Of a stretch of DNA of 64,000 nucleotides, positions 25,551 to 34,481 are shown piece after piece. Location of the stretch: NCBI RefSeq assembly GCF_032144095.1, contig NZ_JAVSNJ010000012.1:24797-88796 (forward strand). Direction: 5' to 3'. A program made the translations under genes and the position numbers. The notes below the pieces were generated by a model that was given only the letters and a program-made list of their open reading frames with translations, was not told where the DNA came from and made no database searches. Within the stretch, counting starts at the first letter, position 1. Every line of letters begins with the position of its first letter. Source of the DNA: Sphaerochaeta sp032144095. GTDB taxonomy: Bacteria > Spirochaetota > Spirochaetia > Sphaerochaetales > Sphaerochaetaceae.

Positions 25551-26666
25551 ATGAAGCGGGTTGTTATCCTTGGCTGCACAGGGAGCATCGGTTCCACGGC
25601 CATCCAGGCGATACGGGACCTGAAGCTGCAGGTAGAGGTTGTAGGGCTCTCTGCCCACAGCAATGAGGAAAAGCTCGTACAGCTTGCCCTTGAACTCTCC
25701 TGCAAGGCTATCTGCCTCACCGCCCGTCACTGTACCCCCTATCCAGGACTCTCTGTATTCAGTGGAGTCACCGGCCTTAAGGAGATGCTTGCATCCCTTG
25801 ATGCAGATGTGGTGCTCAACGGCATCGCAGGGTTCGATGGCCTCAAGGCCTCCCTGCTGACCCTTGAACAGGGTTTCGACCTTGCCCTTGCCAACAAGGA
25901 GAGTGTGGTCTGTGGCGGTTCCTACCTGTTTGAGGTGGCTAGGCAACACAAGAGCCGCATCATCCCCGTCGACAGCGAACACAGCGCCCTTGCCGAGCTC
26001 ATCAAGGGCCGGGATACCAATGAGATCGGCTCGCTCATCCTCACAGGAAGCGGAGGCCCCTTCAGGACCCTTGCATCAGATGCATTCGGCCACATCACCG
26101 TGGAACAGGCCTTGGCCCATCCCACCTGGAAAATGGGCAAGAAGATCTCCATCGACAGCGCAACCCTTGCAAACAAGGCTCTGGAAGTCATTGAAGCCTC
26201 CTATCTCTTTGCCTTGCCCGCAGAGAAGATCGAGGTCGTGATCCATCCCCAGTCGATAGTCCATTCGATGATCCGCCACCGGGATGGGGCAGTCTATGCA
26301 CAGATGGGCCCTCCTGACATGACACTTCCTATCGTCAATGCCCTGGTTGACGGGTCTGTCAGTCTGGTACGGCCCTTGGATTTCACCAACCTCAACCTTA
26401 CCTTTGAGCAACCCGATTACCAGCGCTTTCCCCTTCTTGGGCTTGCCTTCTCCATACTGGAACGCAAGGGTGGTTCCGCCTTGGCATTCAATGCAGCTGA
26501 CGAGGTCGCTGTCCACGCATTCCTTGAGAGGCGATGCACCTATCTAAAGATGATCCGCGCTATTGAGAAGACCCTTGAGAGAAGCTGGCAGGTAGCACCC
26601 TCATCCTTTGAGGAGACACTTGAGCTCGACAAAGAGGCTCGTGAACTTACAAGAAGTTTCCTATGA
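25551..26666 (+). CDS. dxr: 1-deoxy-D-xylulose 5-phosphate reductoisomerase
   Basis: Second enzyme of the methylerythritol phosphate pathway, NADPH- and metal-dependent. The 371 residues start with the NADPH-binding GCTGSIGSTAIQAIRD, then NKESVVCGG, the catalytic PVDSEHSAL (Asp and Glu metal ligands), the TGSGGPFR loop, WKMGKKISIDSATLANKALEVIEA and HPQSIVHSM. The C-terminal helical domain is complete. Its stop overlaps the rseP start (ATGA). It supplies precursors for the uppS product upstream. Confidence 0.97.
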   Translation: MKRVVILGCTGSIGSTAIQAIRDLKLQVEVVGLSAHSNEEKLVQLALELSCKAICLTARHCTPYPGLSVFSGVTGLKEMLASLDADVVLNGIAGFDGLKASLLTLEQGFDLALANKESVVCGGSYLFEVARQHKSRIIPVDSEHSALAELIKGRDTNEIGSLILTGSGGPFRTLASDAFGHITVEQALAHPTWKMGKKISIDSATLANKALEVIEASYLFALPAEKIEVVIHPQSIVHSMIRHRDGAVYAQMGPPDMTLPIVNALVDGSVSLVRPLDFTNLNLTFEQPDYQRFPLLGLAFSILERKGGSALAFNAADEVAVHAFLERRCTYLKMIRAIEKTLERSWQVAPSSFEETLELDKEARELTRSFL

Positions 26667-28045
26667 CAAGCTTTCTGATCATCATCGGCAAATACCTCAT
26701 CGGGCTTCTGGGTATAGGGTTGGTGGTGGTCATCCATGAGATCGGACACCTATTGGCCGCAAGGGCCTGTGGGATTGGCGTTGAGGTCTTTTCCTTTGGG
26801 CTGGGACCAAAGCTATGTGGAGTAGAGTACAAAGGTACCGACTTCAGGCTCAGCCTCCTGCCTTTCGGGGGGTATTGCAGACTCAAGGGCTCTGACGACC
26901 TAAGCCAGGCCCTCATCCAAAACTCCAAACACTTTACCCACACGGAGCAAGGCTCCCTGTTTTCGGTCCACCCAGCCAAACGTCTGCTAACCTATCTTGC
27001 AGGGCCTCTCCTCAACCTAGGGTTTGCCATACTGCTCTACTCCCTGCTAGCATCAACGCCCTATAAGGTACTCACCACCGAGCCTATCCTTGCAACAGTC
27101 AATGACTACCCCACCCTCTTTGCCAATGCTGACAGCCCAGCCTATGCACAGGGCCTGCGCACAGGCGACCGTGTCCTTTCCCTGAATGGCAGGAGCATCT
27201 CGGACTGGGAGATGCTGGAAAGCCTTCTGGCGGAAGGCACAACAGCTCAGAGGTTTGCCATCACAAGGGACGGCCAAGGCCTTGAGTTCCTAATAAGGGC
27301 AGACTTGTCCTCCGGCAAACCCCGCTACGGGCTCTCCCCTGCCAAGAAACCTGTCGTCGGAAGCGTACGCCCGTCGACACCAGAACACAATGCAGGGCTC
27401 AAACCTGGTGACACCATTGCTTTTGCCAACGGGGAGAAGATCACCAATGACCTGGATCTTTTGGTTGCCCTTTCGGAAGACACGAACCTGACAGACCTTA
27501 CCATCCTGAGCAGTGGCAAAGAAGAACACATCCTCTTCAGGCCTGACCTTGACGAACAGGGAAATGGGGAGTGGAACTTCTCCATCCAGACTGAAAGCCG
27601 GAATGTTGAGGTCCCACCCTTTAGCCTGAAACATGGATGGGATACTTCCGTCAAGATGGCCAGGGATACGGTGACCTCCCTGATCCTGCTCATCCAGGGA
27701 AAGAATACCGATGTCAGACAGGAATTTACCGGTATGGCAAGGGCTGCACTGATGATCGGGGATATAACCACATTGGGATTGGAGAGCAATATGGGCAGCG
27801 GCCTGAGGGCACTGTTCTATCTGCTGGGGGTAGTAAGCATCTCCTTGGCCATAGCCAACCTGCTTCCCCTGCCTGCCTTCGATGGAGGACAGATGTTGAT
27901 AGCCTGCACCGAATGGGTGACAGGAAAACGCATACGACCAAGAACCTACTGGATTCTCCAGTTGGTCGGGATCTTCTCGGTAGTCTGTATCTTCCTATTC
28001 CTGGGGTATGTGGATATGCGCCACTTCTTGTCGATCAGACGTTAG
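26663..28045 (+). CDS. rseP: Site-2 intramembrane zinc protease RseP family
   Basis: Membrane metalloprotease that cleaves transmembrane substrates such as anti-sigma factors or signal peptide remnants. The 460 residues have the zinc motif VVIHEIGHLLAAR in the first membrane helix (near 24-30), two PDZ-like regions between about 140 and 310, and the second catalytic site NLLPLPAFDGGQM near 410, followed by a final membrane segment. It closes the rpsB-rseP run. The stop overlaps the convergent dnaB by 11 bp. Confidence 0.95.
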   Translation: MTSFLIIIGKYLIGLLGIGLVVVIHEIGHLLAARACGIGVEVFSFGLGPKLCGVEYKGTDFRLSLLPFGGYCRLKGSDDLSQALIQNSKHFTHTEQGSLFSVHPAKRLLTYLAGPLLNLGFAILLYSLLASTPYKVLTTEPILATVNDYPTLFANADSPAYAQGLRTGDRVLSLNGRSISDWEMLESLLAEGTTAQRFAITRDGQGLEFLIRADLSSGKPRYGLSPAKKPVVGSVRPSTPEHNAGLKPGDTIAFANGEKITNDLDLLVALSEDTNLTDLTILSSGKEEHILFRPDLDEQGNGEWNFSIQTESRNVEVPPFSLKHGWDTSVKMARDTVTSLILLIQGKNTDVRQEFTGMARAALMIGDITTLGLESNMGSGLRALFYLLGVVSISLAIANLLPLPAFDGGQMLIACTEWVTGKRIRPRTYWILQLVGIFSVVCIFLFLGYVDMRHFLSIRR

Positions 28046-29420
28046 GATTGTTGCCGGCGATGTATTTCCTGCTGAATTCCATCTCTTCAAACCGAACAAT
28101 ATTGCTGATGAATGCAAGGGAGAATACCCCTGTCTCACCGTTACGGTTCTTGGCCATGATGACCTTCGTCTCCTGGATATTGTTCTTCTGTCGTTCGGCT
28201 TCATCGTCGGTGCGGTTCTTTCCTACATCACGATGCAGGAGGATGACCACGTCAGCATCCTGTTCGATGGATCCGCTGTCACGCAGGTCGCTCAGCTTGG
28301 GTTCCACACCATCTGCCTGTCGACCAACCTGACTGAGGCAGACGACAGGGACATCCAGCTCACGGGCAAGCTGCTTGAGCGAGCGGGAGATGATAGAGAT
28401 CTGCTCATGCCTCGGGATACGGGCATCGGCTTCTGCATCGATGAGTCCGATATAGTCGATGAAGATGACCTGGATGTCATGCTCAAGCTTCATCCGCCTT
28501 GCCTGGGCACGCAACTCCATCAGCTTCATGTTTGGTGTGTCCTGGATGTAGAGCTCAGCATCGTAGAGCGATGAAGAGGCATCTATGATGGCGTTCATCT
28601 CACTATGCTTGAGGGTTGCCTTGCGGATATGGGAGAAATCAACACGGCTATGGCCGGTGAGCAACCGTTCCATGAGGGAGGAGGCACTCATTTCCAAAGA
28701 GAAGAACCCGACCCGGTATTTCTTCTTGACGATCATGTTGAGGGTGATGGAGAGAGCGAAGGCAGTCTTACCAATGGAAGGCCTTGCCCCCACTATGACA
28801 AACTCCTGTTTCTTGAATCCACCGGTGATTGAGTCGAGGGAGGCAAAGGTGGACTCAAAACCGTTCTTGATCCCAGTAGTGCTCCGTTCCTCGATATCAC
28901 TTATGGTTGTTGTTATCAGGTCCTTGATACTGTAGTAGTTGTCACTGCCAGCAGTCTCGTTGTTAAGCTGGGAAAGGGACTGCTCCCCTTCATCAATCAC
29001 CTTCTGGATGTCCTGCGACTCATCGTAGGCATTGTCCTTCAGTTTCGAGGAGAAGAGAAGCAGCTTACGCCTCTGTGCCAAGGCTTTGAGAATCTTGGCA
29101 TAGTAGGCTGCGTTTGTTGTGGTTGGGACATCACTGGTGAGGGTAGAGATGTAGGAAAGCCCGCCGCACTTGTCAACCAGACTCTTCTGCTTGAGATATG
29201 CATTGAGGGTGATCAGATCAAGGGTTTCCGAACTCTCCTGACGAAAAGCAACGATGGCACCGAACAGCTCTTGGTGGGCAACCTTATAGAAATCATCCCT
29301 ACCCAAAAAGTCGGTCACTTCTGCAAGGACCTTATCATTGAGCAGGATTGCTCCTAGGACGGCACGTTCAGCCTCTTCATTCTGAGGGGGAACGCGCCCA
29401 AGCAGACTATTCGACGCCAT
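28035..29420 (-). CDS. dnaB: Replicative DNA helicase DnaB
   Basis: Hexameric helicase that unwinds DNA at the replication fork. The 461 residues begin with the primase-interacting N-terminal domain (RVPPQNEEAERAVLGAILL), then the RecA-like motor with Walker A GARPSIGKTAFAL near 205, Walker B FIDYIGLI near 310, SRSLKQLARELDVPVVCLSQ, and the C-terminal FRYD-like HRD stretch. No intein is present. It lies 5 bp downstream of rplI as the last gene of the rpsF operon, a widely conserved order. Confidence 0.96.
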   Translation of the reverse strand: MASNSLLGRVPPQNEEAERAVLGAILLNDKVLAEVTDFLGRDDFYKVAHQELFGAIVAFRQESSETLDLITLNAYLKQKSLVDKCGGLSYISTLTSDVPTTTNAAYYAKILKALAQRRKLLLFSSKLKDNAYDESQDIQKVIDEGEQSLSQLNNETAGSDNYYSIKDLITTTISDIEERSTTGIKNGFESTFASLDSITGGFKKQEFVIVGARPSIGKTAFALSITLNMIVKKKYRVGFFSLEMSASSLMERLLTGHSRVDFSHIRKATLKHSEMNAIIDASSSLYDAELYIQDTPNMKLMELRAQARRMKLEHDIQVIFIDYIGLIDAEADARIPRHEQISIISRSLKQLARELDVPVVCLSQVGRQADGVEPKLSDLRDSGSIEQDADVVILLHRDVGKNRTDDEAERQKNNIQETKVIMAKNRNGETGVFSLAFISNIVRFEEMEFSRKYIAGNNPNV

Positions 29421-29425
29421 TGCCC

Positions 29426-29998
29426 TTACTCTTTCTCTACAGCAGCAGCTGCTTCCTTGGCGACCTTGGCTTCATCGGCAGCGGCCTTGGCAGCGGCCTT
29501 GGCAGCTTCAGAGGCAGCCTTGGCTTCAGCAGCCTGGCGAGCCTTGACCTGGTTTTCGCTTTCAACTACCAACTTGACATCAGAGCTCTCGTCCTCATAG
29601 AGACGGACACGGATTGTGTAGGTACCAACCATCTTGATGCTGTGGGTAGGTACTTCAATGCGCTTGCGCTCGATCTCAACACCCTGTTTTGCAAGGGCAT
29701 CCTGGATCATGGCTGAGGTGACAGAACCAAAGAGCTTGCCGCTTTCACCAGCAGAAAGCACCAAGGTGACGGTAGTCTTGTCCAGCTTGGTCTTCAGGGT
29801 TGCAGCAAGTCCGCGTTTTTCGATCTTGCGCTTTTCGATTGCAGCCTGACGTGAAGCGAACAGAGCCATGTTGGTCTTGTTGAACAACACTGCAGTGCCA
29901 GTAGGCAACAGGTAGTTACGGGCATACCCATCCTTTACAACTACAACGTCTCCCTCTTCTCCGAGGTTTACGACATCCTGATTGAGAATGATTTTCAT
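29426..29998 (-). CDS. rplI: 50S ribosomal protein L9 with extended tail
   Basis: Large-subunit protein. The first about 150 residues are normal L9: MKIILNQDVVNLGEEGDVVVVKDGYARNYLLP-type start (split here for length) and the C-terminal domain with THSIKMVGTYTIRVRLYED. About 40 further residues form a low-complexity Ala/Lys/Glu helix. It lies 12 bp after the DUF2232-like gene and 5 bp before dnaB. The function of the tail is unknown. Confidence 0.95.
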   Translation of the reverse strand: MKIILNQDVVNLGEEGDVVVVKDGYARNYLLPTGTAVLFNKTNMALFASRQAAIEKRKIEKRGLAATLKTKLDKTTVTLVLSAGESGKLFGSVTSAMIQDALAKQGVEIERKRIEVPTHSIKMVGTYTIRVRLYEDESSDVKLVVESENQVKARQAAEAKAASEAAKAAAKAAADEAKVAKEAAAAVEKE

Positions 29999-30010
29999 AT
30001 GGAAAACTCC

Positions 30011-30979
30011 TTACTCGTCTTTTCTAAATACTATCCAAGTCTCCGTAACCCCCAAAAGAGGCAAAACGAAGACAACCAATATGTTCAAACCGGGTACCAA
30101 GAAAGCTATCAGGAACAGGGTTGTCATCAAGCGGCCCCCACTGATGGGCAAGCCCTTGCGTCGCAAAAAGTGCAACACGATGGCCATCCCCTGTACAGCA
30201 TAAAGTACGCAGGAGCCCAAGGCAACATTCATTGCAAGGGCGCGCCCCAGATAGGGAGCCTTGAAAACCATCAGCAGCAGAACCACAGTCCACGACCCAA
30301 GAAACACCCAAAGGGTGATTTCAGGAACAGACCACTGGGTTATGCGACGTGAAAAGCCTTCATCGTACCGTCCTTTGTAACTCATCGCCATAAAGGAAGC
30401 AAATCCCACCAGTCCCATACAAAGAGGGGCCAGGATCGATCCACCTACCATCACCGACAACCGGTAAACCCTGTCCACTTCACTTACAGTGACAGCGCCA
30501 GGGGTTTCCAAATTTCCTTCCACCGCTCCGAATATGGCACGAAAGGCTTGCAGCATAGCAGCGTCGACCTTCGTGATCGTCTCAGAACCGGCAGAAAGCC
30601 AGATAACCAATACCATCGAAGCCACCACACCAAACGAGGCGGAGGCAAGATAGCGTACCATTGTCCGTTGGCCTTCCAAATAAATCCATGATGCAGAGCC
30701 AACCAACAAGACAACCGGAATGAACAATCCGATGACCAACAGCATCCTCCCCGTAGGATCTCCAAGCGCATTTCGAGCCTGGAACAGGGAGACTATCACC
30801 GTCAGGAGCGCTACGGCCCCCACTGGGATCAAGGCATGTCTGCGATCGGAAAACTTTGGCGCGAGAACCATGAGAGGAATGGTGAACAGGAAGTTGCCAA
30901 GCATGAACCGGGAGAGTATGAAACTCACACCCGCTACAATGGCAGCATTTCTTATCAGCTGTTTTTCATCTTGATTCAT
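30011..30979 (-). CDS. Multi-pass membrane protein of the rpsR-rplI interval (DUF2232/YybS-like)
   Basis: A 322-residue protein with about eight hydrophobic segments and no catalytic motif. Its position between rpsR and rplI matches the YybS/DUF2232 family found at the same place in several bacteria; the sequence features (paired hydrophobic helices, a GRYDEGFSRRI loop) fit loosely. Function is unknown. ATG 30977-30979 follows rpsR by 15 bp; a TTG at 30991 is a weaker alternative. It is probably co-transcribed with rpsF, ssb, rpsR, rplI and dnaB. Confidence 0.7.
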   Translation of the reverse strand: MNQDEKQLIRNAAIVAGVSFILSRFMLGNFLFTIPLMVLAPKFSDRRHALIPVGAVALLTVIVSLFQARNALGDPTGRMLLVIGLFIPVVLLVGSASWIYLEGQRTMVRYLASASFGVVASMVLVIWLSAGSETITKVDAAMLQAFRAIFGAVEGNLETPGAVTVSEVDRVYRLSVMVGGSILAPLCMGLVGFASFMAMSYKGRYDEGFSRRITQWSVPEITLWVFLGSWTVVLLLMVFKAPYLGRALAMNVALGSCVLYAVQGMAIVLHFLRRKGLPISGGRLMTTLFLIAFLVPGLNILVVFVLPLLGVTETWIVFRKDE

Positions 30980-30994
30980 GACGCCCAACAAAGC

Positions 30995-31279
30995 TTACTT
31001 CTTCTCAAAAGGAAGGTATGCGAGTACGCGTGCCTTCTTGATCTCGTTAGTAACACTTCTCTGGTGCTTAGCACAACAGCCGGTGATACGAGCTGGAAGA
31101 ATCTTGCCCCTCTCAGTGATGTATCTGCGAAGCATTTCAGGGTTTTTGTAATCGGGGGTGAGGTTTTGGGTACAGAACTTACAGACCTTCTTTCTGAAGC
31201 TGGGTCTGCGTCCGCCACCTGATCTTCTGTCTCTACCGCCCCTATCCATATCGTTGGAATCTTTATCGTCATCACGCAT
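30995..31279 (-). CDS. rpsR: 30S ribosomal protein S18
   Basis: Small-subunit protein that pairs with S6 on the platform. The 94 residues have a 27-residue charged Gly/Arg/Asp-rich extension, then the S18 core KVCKFCTQNLTPDYKN, LRRYITERGKILPARITGCCAKHQR and IKKARVLAYLPF. The CxxC and CC pairs suggest a zinc-type (C+) S18. It lies 43 bp after ssb on the minus strand. Confidence 0.95.
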   Translation of the reverse strand: MRDDDKDSNDMDRGGRDRRSGGGRRPSFRKKVCKFCTQNLTPDYKNPEMLRRYITERGKILPARITGCCAKHQRSVTNEIKKARVLAYLPFEKK

Positions 31280-31322
31280 GAATTTTTCTCCTTAACAACT
31301 TTCTCTGCTTTCTAGCAGGATT

Positions 31323-31805
31323 TTAGAAAGGGATCTGGTCGTCATCGAACTGCTCAGGACCACCGAAGTCCATGTCTGGCATGGTGGGTGGAGGTGTGGC
31401 AGGCTTTGCGCCATAGGATCCCTGGGTTCTCGCCGCAGGTCCGTCAGTACGGGGCCTTTCGGTGCGATCACCACTCGAACTTGAAAGGAGCTGCAAGGAA
31501 TTGACTACGATCTCGACGCGGGAACGACTCTGTCCATCCTGTTCCCAGCGGCTCTGCCTCAATTCACCAAGGATGGAAACCTGCCGACCTTTCTCCAGAT
31601 ACTGGTTCAGGCCTTCGGCGCTCTTTCCAAACATGGTGCAATCAAAGAAGTTGGCCTCATCTTCCCATTTGTTGTCCGCCGTCCTCTTTCTACGGTTAAC
31701 AGCAAGTGAAAAACGACAGATAGCCATACCACCACTGGAATAGCGAAGCTCGCTTTCCCGAGTCAGACGGCCCACCAGCGCGATCACATTTAAGTCATTT
31801 GCCAT
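31323..31805 (-). CDS. ssb: Single-stranded DNA-binding protein
   Basis: Coats single-stranded DNA in replication and repair. The 160 residues form an OB fold (LNVIALVGRLTRESELRY, then FFDCTMFGKSAEGLNQYLEKG) up to about 105, a disordered Gly/Pro/Thr-rich linker, and the acidic partner-docking tip DDDQIPF. Spacing to rpsF is 34 bp, with the standard rpsF-ssb-rpsR order. Confidence 0.96.
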   Translation of the reverse strand: MANDLNVIALVGRLTRESELRYSSGGMAICRFSLAVNRRKRTADNKWEDEANFFDCTMFGKSAEGLNQYLEKGRQVSILGELRQSRWEQDGQSRSRVEIVVNSLQLLSSSSGDRTERPRTDGPAARTQGSYGAKPATPPPTMPDMDFGGPEQFDDDQIPF

Positions 31806-31839
31806 TCTTTTGCTCCAATTGATTAATTTTTAACGAAGG

Positions 31840-32121
31840 TTATTTTTCTGTGTTGACAAACAGAAACTTCAAGATGGCAGTGCTGAGCAAGAAATCCTTC
31901 TCGAATCCAAGGATCGTGGAAGGGTCAGCCTTCATTTCGAAGTAGACATAGTGGCCTTTTTCCTGTTTCTTGATATCGTAGGCGAGGTACTTGACGCCCA
32001 TATCTTCCTGCTTGGTAATCTCTACCCCAGCTTTTGCGAAAGCGCTGGTCACCAACTCTAGGCCAGCCTGTGTTTTTTCTTCGTTTGCATCGAAGATGAT
32101 TGTGAACTCATAATTTCTCAT
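31840..32121 (-). CDS. rpsF: 30S ribosomal protein S6
   Basis: Small-subunit protein that binds S18. The 93 residues start MRNYEFTIIFDANEEK and include VKYLAYDIKKQEKGHYVYFEM and a C-terminal strand. It is the first gene of the operon. The start has AAGGAGG just upstream, and the leader holds a hairpin like those bound by the S6-S18 complex in other bacteria. Confidence 0.95.
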   Translation of the reverse strand: MRNYEFTIIFDANEEKTQAGLELVTSAFAKAGVEITKQEDMGVKYLAYDIKKQEKGHYVYFEMKADPSTILGFEKDFLLSTAILKFLFVNTEK

Positions 32122-32144
32122 GGTTCCTCCTTACGGACATAATG

Positions 32145-32162
32145 ATCCGCCCAAGAGCGGAT
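32145..32162 (-). promoter_or_regulatory. rpsF leader hairpin (candidate S6-S18 autoregulatory RNA)
   Basis: In the transcript, ATCCGC pairs with GCGGAT around a 6-nt loop about 24 nt upstream of the rpsF start, followed by a second CCG (in TGTCCGTAAGG). Known S6-S18 leader motifs mimic the 16S site with an exposed CCG. Assignment is by position and general shape only. Confidence 0.35.
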
Positions 32163-32278
32163 AAAGAGGTTCCACCTACACTACCACATATCAGAGTTTC
32201 CAGTCAACAAAGTGGGCAAAGATATCATGAATTGCCATAAGGGCTTGAAGGCAGCTTGCCGTTGTTGCAACTCTAGGG

Positions 32279-34003
32279 TTACCCATCCATCAAGGCTGGG
32301 GGGCCTGAGGAGTTTTCCTTGGTTGTTTCAGTTCCATCCACCAAGGAGCTGTCCATCAGAGCACCATTCCAGCATGGGGGTAGCGGTGTTGATACGGAGA
32401 GCTTGACCCGTATCCCCTTGCTCAGAAGTGAGCGTTCACGAACAAGGAACAGGGTTCCGTTTTGCCTGTCATGGCCTATCCAGCTGCTTGTTTGGTTGGG
32501 TTTCAACAGGAGATTTTTGCAATCCTCGCAGGGCGATGATCTTTTATGCAGGATCTGGTAGCAAGGTCCTCTAGCGGTCCCGTTGATGATCCCCAACCTT
32601 TTCACCAGAGTATCATTGGCAAAGAGCAGCTCATAGGTGTCCAGGTTGCATAGGTAAATTTCCTCCTGAAGCAGAGAGAACAGCCACTGCTTGTCGACCG
32701 GTTTCCTCATATTGGGATTGACCCCATGTGTCCCATAGAGGCAATACCTGTCCCTCCCCTCCGTCTTTGCCTGGTACATAGCTAGGTCAGCACTGTGATA
32801 GAGGGTCTCAAAGGTGGTCCCGTGTTCGGGATAGAGGGAGATGCCCACACTGCAGGTTATCTGGTTTTCGCCCTGGGGGATACGGATTTTGCTGCAGAGA
32901 GCCTCTGCCTTGGCAATGGCAAGCTCCTGGGACGGGATACCGGTGATGAAGACAGCAAACTCATCGCCGCCAAGCCTTGCTATGATGTCATGGGGACGGA
33001 AGATTCCTTTGATGGAATTTGCGACAAACTGCAGGGTACGGTCGCCGACATCATGGCCGTAGGTATCGTTGACCCATTTGAAATGGTCGATATCCAGAAC
33101 AAAAAAAGCACCCATCTCCCCTTTGGCTGTCTCCTGCACCAATGCCTGGACCACCCCCCTCTCAAGGGCGGAGCGGTTCAAAACCCCTGTCAAGGGATCC
33201 AAATGGGCTTGGGAGGCAGCGCTCTCTGAGCCAACGTCCCGAATCGATACCATGCAGATCAGCTCTTCACTGTCAGGTCCAGACGAAACCTTCACGCTGA
33301 GAATTGACCACCGGTACCCTTGGTAGGAACCATCATAACTGGCTCGCCTGAACAGGACGATGTTTTCTCCAGTGGGTTGGGGAAAGGAGGAGAGCAACGA
33401 GGCCCTATCAGCAAAAAAGTCAAACATCTTCTGGTCCTGAGGATGGACATACCGTAGAACAAACATGTGGACGGCTTCATACAGGGAAGGGACCTCAGTG
33501 ACTCGGAAAGCCCTCTGGAACTGGAGGTTGCCCTCCAGCAGTAGTCCAGTTGAAGCGACAAAGGAAAAGGAGATTGCCTCTGCGCTCTTGTCAGACGGAA
33601 AGATGATGCCAAGATCATCCGATGGCAAAATCAAAAAAACAGGAAATCCTTCCAAGGTGTATAGGTAGGTGCCAAAAACATGGCAAGGTGCAACAGTATG
33701 ATCGCTTTGGATTACATGGAACAGCAGCTCGAAATCCTGTTTGGTCTCCCTTGCCTCACAGATTGCCTCGCTGACCCGTACCAGATCTTCAGCAAAGATC
33801 ATTTTTTTGTAGGCGGATTCCATCTGTTGGGCAAAGGAATCGCAGGGATACCCAAAACAGGTTGTGGAACGCCCTCCCCTGTGCAGTACCTTCAAGTGCA
33901 CACCGAGCTGGACCACATAATACTCGAGGGATAGCTTGGAGAAAGCCTGCAACAAGTGTGCGGGAAAAGAGGCGGGTTCCATAAGGGCCTCCAATAACTC
34001 CAT
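32279..34003 (-). CDS. Diguanylate cyclase (GGDEF) with flanking sensory regions
   Basis: Predicted to make cyclic di-GMP. Of 574 residues, about 1-260 are soluble, PAS-like sensory sequence, with no membrane segment. The GGDEF domain spans about 270-430: LDPLTGVLNR, DIDHFKWVND and an intact LGGDEF near 341, so it should be active. A further region to the C-terminus looks like another PAS domain and carries GPCYQILHKRSSPCEDC (near 478-497), a Cys-rich motif known in some PAS proteins of signalling enzymes. A sensor after the output domain is unusual. It is a single gene with no partner. Confidence 0.88.
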   Translation of the reverse strand: MELLEALMEPASFPAHLLQAFSKLSLEYYVVQLGVHLKVLHRGGRSTTCFGYPCDSFAQQMESAYKKMIFAEDLVRVSEAICEARETKQDFELLFHVIQSDHTVAPCHVFGTYLYTLEGFPVFLILPSDDLGIIFPSDKSAEAISFSFVASTGLLLEGNLQFQRAFRVTEVPSLYEAVHMFVLRYVHPQDQKMFDFFADRASLLSSFPQPTGENIVLFRRASYDGSYQGYRWSILSVKVSSGPDSEELICMVSIRDVGSESAASQAHLDPLTGVLNRSALERGVVQALVQETAKGEMGAFFVLDIDHFKWVNDTYGHDVGDRTLQFVANSIKGIFRPHDIIARLGGDEFAVFITGIPSQELAIAKAEALCSKIRIPQGENQITCSVGISLYPEHGTTFETLYHSADLAMYQAKTEGRDRYCLYGTHGVNPNMRKPVDKQWLFSLLQEEIYLCNLDTYELLFANDTLVKRLGIINGTARGPCYQILHKRSSPCEDCKNLLLKPNQTSSWIGHDRQNGTLFLVRERSLLSKGIRVKLSVSTPLPPCWNGALMDSSLVDGTETTKENSSGPPALMDG

Positions 34004-34080
34004 ACTAGCATGGGCTTTCCATACCTACCAGAAAAAAATCATGAGGGTGTTGTAAAAAAACAAGTCAGAGAGACAATTGA

Positions 34081-34105
34081 AAACCGCCGGAGCGACCGGC
34101 GGTTT
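34081..34105. terminator. Bidirectional terminator between GGDEF gene and the small basic protein gene
   Basis: A 10-bp stem AAACCGCCGG/CCGGCGGTTT with loop AGCGA. T-runs follow on the plus side and TTTTC on the minus side. It fits as the terminator of the 30-residue gene at 34153-34245. Confidence 0.8.
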
Positions 34106-34152
34106 TTGCATTTGTGAACTGCACGTAGCAGTATGATAAGATTGAAAGAAAG

Positions 34153-34245
34153 TTATTTCTTGTTCTTATGTCTATTCTTTCTGAGCTTTTTCTTTCTCTT
34201 ATGAGTAGCAATCTTATGCTTTTTTCTTTTTCTTCCACAAGGCAC
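34153..34245 (-). CDS. 30-residue basic protein, AURKAIP1/COX24-type small ribosomal protein
   Basis: A very short gene encoding 30 residues, more than half Lys, Arg or His: starts V(M)PCGRKRKKHKIATHKRK, then a second half KKLRKNRHKNKK. This matches the small AURKAIP1/COX24 domain proteins annotated in Bacteroidetes and spirochaetes, related to the bS22-type ribosomal protein. GTG start at 34243-34245 has AAGGAG 7 bp upstream, a near-consensus promoter (34318-34346) drives it, and a strong terminator (34081-34105) follows. It is thus a self-contained, well-expressed unit. A role on the ribosome is inferred from the family. Confidence 0.8.
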   Translation of the reverse strand: MPCGRKRKKHKIATHKRKKKLRKNRHKNKK

Positions 34246-34317
34246 TGTAGAGCTCCTTATCGACCGGTTGGGTTATTGGCCAGGCCAATTCCGGAGGATT
34301 TTTGTAATTACCGTATC

Positions 34318-34346
34318 ATTATGCAAAGATGGGTTGCCAACGTCAA
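34318..34346 (-). promoter_or_regulatory. Promoter of the small basic protein gene
   Basis: On the minus strand, TTGACG (34341-34346), a 17-bp spacer and CATAAT (34318-34323), about 73 bp before the GTG start. Near-consensus, suggesting high expression. Confidence 0.65.
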
Positions 34347-34481
34347 GGGGTATGAAGAATCTATTTGATGCTAAACCGCGTGGGAAAAGACCTTTCTTAC
34401 ATTTTTCCGATAAATCATGCTACCTTATTGCTCTACAGCTGTTTTATTTCTACTATGACATTGTAGTAACGAGGAGGGGGC

